From Halisarca cf. caerulea (Eukaryota; Porifera; Demospongiae; Chondrillida; Halisarcidae): a stretch of 12,500 nt of DNA. The position numbers and the translations under genes are program-made. Location of the stretch: positions 3,111,101 to 3,123,600 of the forward strand of contig CAUJGJ010000258.1 in NCBI GenBank assembly GCA_963170055.1. Reading direction: 5' to 3'. Position 1 is the first letter of the stretch; each line of letters opens with the position of its first letter. The notes below the pieces were generated by a model. It was given only the letters and a program-made list of their open reading frames with translations. It was not told the origin of the DNA and did no database searches. Of this stretch, positions 1 to 7,443 are shown piece after piece.

Positions 1-93
1 CTCTAATCACCATTCTCACCAATACAAAAGGTACCTGAACACTCTCTGCCAAATATCTCATGCTTGATACCTCGTGTACATGTTTCCCTGCAG

Positions 94-304
94 AGGCAGT
101 CCCTGTAACTTTGATGAATGGTAATACTGCGGACCACTTCCCTGGCAACCAACATGCTCTCCACATATACCCAACAGAACTTAAATTGCTTAACAGCTTT
201 GGGACATGCGTGAATGTGTGGCCTCTTAAATCACTTGGAAGGGTTTCTATGGAAACAGCACCAGAATCTAACACTCCATATTTGGTATTAACATCTTCAG
301 ACTC
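94..304 (+). CDS. Gene 1 visible exon 1 (first PH/PTB-like segment)
   Basis: The acceptor is a pyrimidine-rich TTTCCCTGCAG ending at 93; the donor is GTAAGT at 305. The exon opens with two bases completing a split codon and closes with two bases (TC) of the next. An ATG at 60 lies in frame but sits inside the presumed polypyrimidine/acceptor stretch, so I treat it as intronic. It encodes the first half of the N-terminal beta-rich segment, including YPTELKLLN and WPLKSLGRV. Confidence 0.65.
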
Positions 305-1327
305 GTAAGTTTGCTAGTTTTTTTGCTTTTGTTTATGTTGTTGTTGTTGTTGTTGTTGTTGATGATGATGATGATGATGATGATGTTCCCATGTCGATTC
401 CTGTAGGTCATCTATTACAACCAGAGTTGCTTTCTCTTCAAAGGACCCCATTGTCACATACAGCGTGTTGCTGGTCACTCAAGAGCAGTTCAAGACTACG
501 TTGAAAATGGAGGACAAACTAAGTGAGTATGCATCATGCTTGTGTGTGTGAAGGGTGATGACACATTTATGATTGGTTGTGTGTAGGAGTACTTTTCTGA
601 ACTGTACTTTATTTTCCTTAAATGTCGAGGGAGTGTTCTTCCTGTCGAGGGAGTGTCCTTCCTGTCGAGGGAGTGTCTTTCCTGTCGAGAGAGTGTCCTT
701 CCTGTCGAGGGAGTGTCCTTCCTGTCGAGGGAGTGTCCTTTCTGTCGAGGGAGTGTCCTTCCTGTCGAGGGAGTGTCCTTCCTGTCGAGGGAGTGTCCTT
801 CCTGTCGAGGGAGTGTCCTTCCTGTCGAGGGAGTGTCCTTCCTGTCGAGGGAGTGTCTTTCCTGTCGAGAGAGTGTCCTTCCTGTCGAGGGAGTGTCCTT
901 CCTGTTGAGAGAGTGTCCTTCCTGTCGAGAGAGTGTCCTTCCTGTTGAGAGAGTGTCCTTCTAGCCACCTCATGTCAACTTCAGTACTCATTGCATGTGA
1001 CAGTGTGTGCATCTCAACATTCTCAGTGAAGTGTGTGCATTTCATTGCGTCCCTTCAGGAGGCCATGTTGTCCGGAAAGTGAAGAATGCCCATGGATACA
1101 GTATCTGTGATGATCTCTGTAGCATTGTTCTGGAGGACGAATGTATCAAGCTGATCCGGATGAGTAACGGGAAAGGGGTGTGGCTCCTGGAACTCCCCCA
1201 TCTCAAGAGCATCACCATCGAGGACTACCCGGATGGTCTAGGAGTGCTCATGGTGCAGACTTCCAGGTATTACATGCAATCAGTAGAACAGTGGACCTAC
1301 TGTATATGTGTGTACTCATGCATGGTA

Positions 1328-1393
<66 letters not shown>

Positions 1394-4300
1394 TGTGTGC
1401 ATGCATGCATGTGTGTACATACGCATGTGTGTGTGCTGTTATTGCTGTTTGTGTATGTGTTGAGCTGGTCAGTAAAGGACTACTGTTTTGTGCTATTTAC
1501 TAGCCTTACAATTAGTGTTACGTACATGCACATGTGTTGTGACTTGTGTATGCTGTCCTTTTATACCACTGGCAATGCTTATTTCTCTGTTCTGAATTGC
1601 ACATACGAGCTACATGGGTGAATGGTCCTCACTATTGGCTGCTGCTATTGAGTTGCTGTGACGCTATCTCTTGTGTTTGTTCCCAGGAAATCCCCCTACG
1701 GAGGGCAACACTACCACCTGCTATGTCAGGAGCCAGAGAGAGTATTCAATGATATCCTGAGTTATGCAGAGAAATACAAAGGGCAGGTGATCATCCACGA
1801 GCATGAAATGATAGGAGCCGAAGAGGACTATTGTTTAATGCAATCCCAACTCCACCAAACCCTACAAGATCACAGTTCAGGGGCAGTCCCCACCCACCTC
1901 ACGAAGCCCAGTGTAGGGGCAGGCCCCACCCACCTCACAGGCCCCAGTGTAGGAACAGACCCCACCCACCTCACTGACTCCAAAGTAGGGGCAGGCCCCA
2001 CCCACTTCACGGACTCCAGTGTAGGGACAGACCCCACCCACCTCACAGACTCCAGAGTAAAGGCAGGCCCCACCCACCTCACGGACTCCAGTTTAGGGGC
2101 AAGCCCCAACCACCTCACAGACTCCAGTTTAGGGGCAAGCCCCACCCACCTCGTGGACCTCAATGTAGGGGCAGGCCCCACCCACCTCATGGACTCCAGT
2201 TTAGGGGCAAGCCCCAACCACCTCACGGACTCCAGAGTAGGAGCAGGCCCCACCCACCCAGAGCTAAGTGCTGGGATGGTCCCTGCCCACACAAAAGAAT
2301 TCGATAATGAGACACCCACTCATCTCTTGGACCTCACAACTGGGACAGTCTCCACCCACCTCCTGGATCCCTGTGTAGGGTCATCCCCCACATACCTCTT
2401 GGAGTTTAGTGAGGGGAAAATCCTCACCCACTTTCAGACTCGCAGTGAAGGGGCACCCCCCACCCATATCCCAGATCAACTGGCAGTAGAGGATCACCAC
2501 CAGTTTGACGTGTTGGATGACATGTTGGTGGAGGATTCAACAGGGGAGACTATGGAGGAAATGAGGTACAGATTCTCAAAATGTTTGAATGGTTTTGCCA
2601 ATGGACCTGAAGATGATGTGTGGATGTTACCAGGAGTGACTGATGAGGAAGATGATGAAGGTAGTTTTGAAGATATCTCAACTACATCTACTGAGGAAAT
2701 AGGCTCCTCCAAGGAAGAAAGTGTCCAAGATGAAACAGCTCTTGTTCCTAGCATCGAGTGTGTGCCGGCTGCAAAGGACGCAGAACAACTGCACGTGTTG
2801 GTCCCACAGGACAGCCTGCATCTTGGAGTCAAGTGTGCTGACTCAACTGCTAGCTTAGACACAGATATCAGCGACGACGTCTTCGACTTGGACACCAGCA
2901 TGCCCACACAATGCACACCATCTACTGGCATACTGGAATCATCAGAACCATTCGTCAATTTGGCTCGTTTTAGGGAAAATTCCAAAAATTTGTTCATTTC
3001 TCCTTCTGTATTCACCTTCTTTCCACCATCTGAAGATCACCAGCACTTCCTGAACAAGGAGCAAGCTGATATGTGTGATGACATTGACAGCTGTCCTCTA
3101 CTGACCACAGCTGTCGAGGAAGCATCCCCCTACCTGGAAGTGGGGAGAAGATGTGGCTACCGAGATTGCCACATGACAGAGTGCGAGACACACAAAGTCT
3201 CTCTTACATTTTCTGAAAGTGATTATGTGTCACTGAAAGTCTCAAAACCATCCAGAAAAAGGTTTTTCATTAAACCTACATTCTCTGAAGTTGCTCCTTT
3301 GGCGAGTGGTGCCACCTCAGGGAGAAGTGTGCATGGGTTGAGTGGTTTGGAGGATGCTAAAAGTAAGGGCGGATGTAAGGATCTCAACATTGCTAGCCAG
3401 ATCAACGGTGATGAGTGCCTTGTTACTGGAGACTACTTCTCCAACAGGTGTCTTACCAGTGATATACTAACCACTGGTAACAAGCTGACTGGGGAGAGAT
3501 TTACTGATAGTGAAGGTCAGGGAGGCGATAAAGATCATACTAGTTGCGAAAGGAGCTCAGAGTTCAGTACACACGGGTTGAGTCATTTAGATTACACCAA
3601 GTTCCAGGTTTTTGGCTATGACGAAAGTGTCTTGGGTGATTACAGATTATCTACAAATGGTAGTGTTTCTGGTGATGAAGGACTGTTGACTGGCAAGAGA
3701 TCTCCCCATGCTGCCAGCAGAGGCCATGCTAACGATAGAGCCAACAGTACCAGCTTAGGAGGAAGCAGCAGCCTCAATAGTGAAAGGTGTCTCATTACCA
3801 GTAGCCCCCTTGTTGATGGTGGTGGTCTTACCAGTAGCCCCCTTGTTGATGGTGGTGGTCTTGCTAATGCCAACAGCCTGGCAAGTGGGCAAAGAGTTGC
3901 TGACGTAAGAAACCTTGCTGACGATAAAGATCGTGTTGATTTTGGGCCCACAGACAGGTTCACAGGTGAAGACTGTCTGGAATTCAAACTCAATGCCGTT
4001 GATATTGACTCCGTATTGATCGATGTGTACACCTTTGTCAACACTACCAGCATTGTATGCAAGCATTACATACTGGTGCATGATGGGGAATCCCTGAACA
4101 GACGCACTCCAATTAAAGCCCACCCCACAGCAGAATATAGTGTTGAAGATGGTGCAAACTACTGCAAGCACAGTGAAGCAACAACTGAAGCGTGGGGAGA
4201 CAAGGATGGTGATGCCAGTGTGGAAGAGGATCAACAGGAGAAGAAGTGCTTCTGTACTTCTGGTTGCACTTTGTGTGTTTCTTCACAGAACAAGGAGTTA

Positions 4301-4762
4301 GTCCCGCAAGTGACTGTATCTTCTTTGACTGGTTCATGGGGAAACAAGGATGGGGAGACTAGTTTAGAAATGGATCAGGAGGAGAAGAAGTCTTTCAACA
4401 CTTCCAATTGCGGCTTGTGTGTGTGTGAGGATAGTGTGGAGATGATACCGCAAGTGGTACTGATGTCTCCCAGAGATGTGAATATCCTCTTGCGTTCACC
4501 TCCAAAGAGTAAGAAGCACGTGCCCAAGAAGACACTGACCTTCACAAGGAGCTGTGGCTACAGAAACTGTTGCAACGCTGAGTGTGAAACACAGGAAGTC
4601 TCCATCACCTTCTATCGCAATGGATCTGCGTACGTGTGCTTGCAAGACGATTTCTCACAGTGGCCTCAAGACGAAGACTACTCCATTGTGCTGAAGAAGG
4701 GAAGGCAGATACAAGTGTTTACAGCATCACGGATGGAATTCCTGCACACAGTTTCAGTTTAG
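94..4762 (+). CDS. PTB/PH-like adaptor-type protein, 5'-partial, 4 visible exons
   Basis: Spliced model join(94..304, 407..522, 1059..1266, 1687..4762), about 1200 visible residues; the start codon is left of the window. All junctions are GT-AG and the reading phase is kept throughout. The first about 110 residues (exons 1-2) contain a beta-rich segment with HALHIYPTELKLLN and WPLKSLGRV, the strand/turn pattern of PH/PTB folds. The next about 100 residues (exon 3 to the start of exon 4) look like an IRS/DOK-type PTB domain: alternating hydrophobic strands (SIVLEDECIKLI, VWLLELPHLKSI, GVLMVQTSR), then HYHLLCQEPERVFNDILSYA as the final strand and C-terminal helix. After this comes YCLM (1829-1840), a YxxM motif preceded by EED. 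The remaining about 970 residues are low-complexity, acidic and Ser/Thr-rich with several internal repeats. By family logic this would be a cytoplasmic phosphotyrosine adaptor; that is inference. No orthologue is recognised. The domain call is by eye. Confidence 0.7.
336..384 (+). repeat. Compound (GTT)8(GAT)8 microsatellite
   Basis: Eight GTT copies (337-360) run directly into eight GAT copies (361-384), inside the 102-bp intron between gene 1 visible exons 1 and 2. The tract sits 22 bp upstream of the acceptor. Confidence 0.95.
407..522 (+). CDS. Gene 1 visible exon 2
   Basis: The acceptor CCTGTAG ends at 406; the donor GTGAGT starts at 523. The incoming TC plus G completes a Ser codon, and the frame then reads through about 38 codons (ITTRVAFSSKDPIVTYSVLL ...) and leaves one base. 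The end QEQFKTTLKM looks like the closing helix of the first PH/PTB-like segment. Confidence 0.65.
621..960 (+). repeat. 20-bp minisatellite, 17 copies, gene 1 intron
   Basis: Seventeen head-to-tail copies of CCTGTCGAGGGAGTGTCCTT with exact 20-bp spacing; the first copy is degenerate. Variants carry GAGA for GAGG, CTTT for CCTT, or TTGA for TCGA. The 60-bp block 661-720 is repeated exactly at 841-900, nine units later, showing block duplication. It fills most of the 536-bp intron 523-1058. Confidence 0.97.
1059..1266 (+). CDS. Gene 1 visible exon 3 (core of IRS/DOK-type PTB-like domain)
   Basis: The acceptor CCCTTCAG ends at 1058; the donor is GTATTA at 1267. A522 plus GA gives Arg, then 68 codons and AG. 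The encoded segment alternates hydrophobic strands with polar turns, as in IRS-type PTB domains. Reading past the donor gives a Val-Cys run from the GT microsatellite, which confirms that the exon ends here. Confidence 0.7.
1329..1435 (+). repeat. (GT)n microsatellite with degenerate TG/CATG flank
   Basis: Nearly pure GT dinucleotides at 1331-1399, then an ATGC/TGTG-rich degenerate stretch to about 1435. It lies in the 420-bp intron 1267-1686 of gene 1, 60 bp after the donor. Confidence 0.95.
1687..4762 (+). CDS. Gene 1 terminal exon: end of PTB-like domain plus long repetitive tail
   Basis: The acceptor is TTTGTTCCCAG ending at 1686; the exon is 3076 nt and ends at TAG 4760-4762, encoding about 1024 residues. 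Order: PTB C-terminal strand and helix (to about 1790); EEDYCLM; 36-bp coding minisatellite (1892-2476); acidic segment with EEDDEG and DDVFDLD stretches (about 2480-2960); Cys module copy A (3152-3211); repetitive Gly/Leu/Thr region with a 33-nt duplication (3797-3862); tandem 40-residue duplication (4193-4456); Cys module copy B (4553-4612); a short beta-like end. There is no membrane segment or signal peptide in the visible part. A 3 kb open frame with coding-type internal repeats that never shift phase supports real coding use. Confidence 0.75.
1892..2476 (+). repeat. 36-bp coding minisatellite (12-residue repeat)
   Basis: Ten clear 36-bp copies run from 1892 to 2251, each encoding THLTDSxVGAGP or a close variant (SLGASP, SVGTDP). 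About five or six decayed copies follow to 2476 (THLLDLTTGTVS, THLLDPCVGSSP, THFQTRSEGAPP). The period is an exact multiple of three and the ten good copies show no frame shift, as expected for selection on an open frame. Confidence 0.9.
3152..3211 (+). other. Cys module copy A in gene 1
   Basis: Encodes 20 residues starting CGYRDC and ending VSLTF, followed by a YVSL stretch. Thirteen of 20 positions match copy B at 4553-4612, including three Cys and the ECET core. The cysteine spacing could suggest metal binding or structural use; this is inference and no known family is recognised. Confidence 0.6.
3797..3862 (+). repeat. Perfect 33-nt tandem duplication in coding sequence
   Basis: Two adjacent identical 33-nt copies encode TSSPLVDGGGL twice. 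The lack of any difference between copies suggests a recent in-frame duplication, in a region already rich in loose Leu-Thr/Gly repeats. Confidence 0.9.
4193..4456 (+). repeat. Diverged tandem 40-residue duplication in gene 1
   Basis: Copy 1 (4193-4312) and copy 2 (4337-4456) start 144 nt apart. Both read WG(D/N)KDG, then an acidic stretch with EEKK or QEKK, then a Cys-containing patch with LCV, then PQV. The 24-nt linker keeps frame. They differ at many positions, so this duplication is older than the 33-nt one. Confidence 0.8.
4553..4612 (+). other. Cys module copy B in gene 1
   Basis: Encodes CGYRNC...ECETQEVSITF, the partner of copy A 1401 nt upstream. It is followed by AYVCL, matching the YVSL after copy A, so the shared unit may be about 30 residues. 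It lies close to the C-terminus. Confidence 0.6.
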
Positions 4763-5252
4763 TGCAACACTTACTACCATGATATTTTCCATTTGTCCAC
4801 TGCTAACTATTCTGTAGTATTTCATCTGCTACATTTATTTATTATTATCGTTACACATTTAAATAACACTATCAAAGTGTTATATAGTATTGTACAATAT
4901 TTATTTAATATCATGCACTTGTGAGTGTGTACTACACACGGGAGTCCCTGCATGCATGAATTACACATCAAATTCAACTTTCAAGTGTAATTGCTGTGAC
5001 ACTCACTGTGGGCAGGGGTGGGGAAAATTATTTGATGCACGCCAGGTAGTGATGTAAGCCTAAGGTGCAGAGCTTTTTGCTTGCAAACAAACTGATATAT
5101 AGCGGGTACTGTTCTATATGTAGGCATACAAGTGTCAAAAATCCCATATATACTGTGTCCATATACTATGATGACGCCATCAGAGCTTGGATTATTAGAA
5201 ATGCGTCGCTCAATGGTCAGCTGATCAGGGGATCTCCCGACTCTGTAACAAT
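4763..5252 (+). other. Gene 1 3' UTR and VAC14 upstream region
   Basis: A 490-bp gap between the gene 1 stop and the VAC14 start. The left half is AT-rich and 3'-UTR-like. I found no AATAAA or ATTAAA, so the cleavage site cannot be placed. The right half should hold the VAC14 promoter and 5' UTR; TATATA occurs near 5095-5100 but no clear core promoter can be assigned. Confidence 0.5.
4833..4908 (+). promoter_or_regulatory. AU-rich 3' UTR block with stem-loop and palindrome
   Basis: ATTTATTTATT at 4833-4843 contains overlapping AUUUA pentamers. ATAACACT-ATCAA-AGTGTTAT at 4863-4883 is a perfect 8-bp stem with a 5-nt loop. TATTGTACAATA at 4888-4899 is a 12-bp palindrome. ATTTATTTA follows at 4899-4907. 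AU-rich elements commonly affect mRNA stability; a role here is inferred. Confidence 0.4.
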
Positions 5253-5353
5253 ATGGCGGATAGTGAATTTGCTCCGCTCACTCTTCAGTTAGCTAAGGGG
5301 CTGAGCGACAGAACTCCCGACAAGAGACAGATAGCAGCACTTGAAATTGAAAA
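5253..5353 (+). CDS. VAC14: VAC14 exon 1 (start codon)
   Basis: The ATG lies in ACAATATGGCG, with A at -3 and G at +4. It encodes MADSEFAPLTLQLAKGL and then AALEIEK, matching the N-terminal helix of animal VAC14. The donor GTGAGT is at 5354 and leaves AA of a split Lys codon. Confidence 0.93.
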
Positions 5354-6607
5354 GTGAGTTACTTGCTAGTCTATTAGTGAACTTCTGTTGCTCTGTATCG
5401 CTCGTTTTTTGCGCATGGCTAACTTCTGCTGAGAAGCCAGAGAAATATTCTACCTCATTTGCGTATTTCTTGGATGTTTGCATAGGTGTAGTGCAGCTGT
5501 GTGCACGTGTGTAGTATGAGTCGTTGACATTGTAAGTATATATGTGTAGTAATTAGTATTATTTTAGTATTGTTATTATCCCTCTACAGTCACATTGTGA
5601 CTGGTGGACTGTACACCAACTGCTTACCAGCCTCTTCGATTTGCCAAGATACTCCTGAACTGATCTCAGGAGTAATCAATTAATCGCTGACAATTCACTA
5701 TTTGAACTTGACCACTTTGATTATCTTTATTTCTTAATTTCATATATGCTCCTGTAGCCAGATCCCTTTCTCAATTAAATACTGAAAAAAAACAAAAAAA
5801 AACAAAAAAACACCAACAGTGGGTGTAGCCAGTGCGAAGTATAGTGATGTGTGGTATACATGTATATTTGGTTTGTGGCAACTATAGTGTCATAATAGGA
5901 TGAGTTCTAAGGTTATCTGTAGTTCTCTGTTGTTGACAAGAGCATAGCAGAAAAGCCTATCACCAGCTGATCATCTGGTGCTCTGTTCTCCTATGGGTCT
6001 TGGTATGAACACTTAGGGACCCCTGTTACAGGGGGGAGGGGTAGTTGTGGGAACTACCTTGATAATGTTATTCTTACCAGCTGCAATGGTTACCATGACA
6101 ACCTTTGTTGCCTGTCATGTCAGTTGGGGGGTGCCAGTGGCTCTGTAGGTGAGCTCGCATGAAGTTAAGCTGTGGAGATGAGGTATGAACCCTGGATGGT
6201 GTACCAAGCAATTTGTGGATATTTCTCTGCACCCCCTGCCACTAACTGAGAGAATAGAGGAAAAGATCACCTACTGCAGCCACCAGAACTGATTTCAATT
6301 TGATTTAATTTGATTAATTGTGTGTTGATGTAGTGTATATATGTTTGTAATTGTGATACTGGGGGCCTTAACAGTAGCCTATGGCTAGTGGCTAACCCAG
6401 TCAAAATAAGAAATCATTACTAAATCATTCCTAAATGTCTCCTTTCCACTTCCCACTAGGATTGTGCGTTTGTGGGTTTCCGAGCATGACTTCTCGCAGT
6501 TGAAGGCCCTGGTTGCTAGGCTGCAAAGGGACTTCACCTTGTCAGCTAACCCCAATGCCAGGAAAGGTGGTCTGCTAGCACTGGCGGCCACCGCTGTTGC
6601 TCTTAGC

Positions 6608-6684
<77 letters not shown>

Positions 6685-6689
6685 ATGCA

Positions 6690-6721
<32 letters not shown>

Positions 6722-6722
6722 T

Positions 6723-6781
<59 letters not shown>

Positions 6782-7319
6782 CATGTGCTTGTGTGAGTGT
6801 GTGTGCGTATGTGCATGTGTGTTTGAGTGTATGTGTGTATGCGTGCGTGCACACATGCATTTGTTTGTGCATGTGTGCATATACATGTGAGTGTGCATAT
6901 ACACAAAGAGGCTGTATTTTTATTGCACGTGTCATGTCCCCTACTTTAGGAGTCAGTGACCCTGTACCTGCCAGAGCTGGTCCCTCCGGTGACTGCCTGT
7001 TTCCTCGATCCTGACCCAAGGGTTCGCTACAAGGCCTGCGAGGCACTCTTCAATATTATAAAGGTTGCCAGGAGTTCTGCATTGATATTCTTCAAGGACA
7101 TATTTACTTCAACTGCCAAAGTGTGTGTGTGTGTGTATGTGTGTGTGTGTGTGTGTGTGCGTGAGTTGTGTGTGTTTGCATGGGATTTGGGTGGAGGATT
7201 GTGACAAAACTCTGTTGCATGTGGTACTTTGTCTCTGTCAACAGTTGTTCAGTGACTCAGATGCCAATGTGAGAAGCTGTGCTGATACGTTGAACAAGCT
7301 GCTTATGGTAGGATGTTAT

Positions 7320-7375
<56 letters not shown>

Positions 7376-7391
7376 GCACGCACGCACGCAT

Positions 7392-7443
<52 letters not shown>

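Noticed and set aside
60..93. ATG at 60 as the start of gene 1
   Set aside because: It lies in a pyrimidine-rich stretch leading to a good CAG acceptor at 93, and the PTB/PH-like segment seems to begin further upstream.
479..1045. Open frames on both strands over 570-1045 with repeated GHSLDRKDT or PSCRGSV peptides
   Set aside because: By-product of a stop-free 20-bp minisatellite; several frames are open on both strands and the array sits between two phase-matched exons.
1870..2319. Minus-strand gene over the 36-bp repeat
   Set aside because: Antisense shadow of the coding minisatellite; the + strand frame continues for 3 kb and joins phase-matched exons.
4553..4762. NAD-kinase-like C-terminal end in gene 1 (AYVCL ... 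LKKGRQIQVF)
   Set aside because: Only a loose local resemblance; no GGDG motif or kinase fold elsewhere in the protein.
6385..7204. His-Thr or Val-Cys repeat proteins over the GT/CA tracts
   Set aside because: Translations of dinucleotide repeats located in introns.
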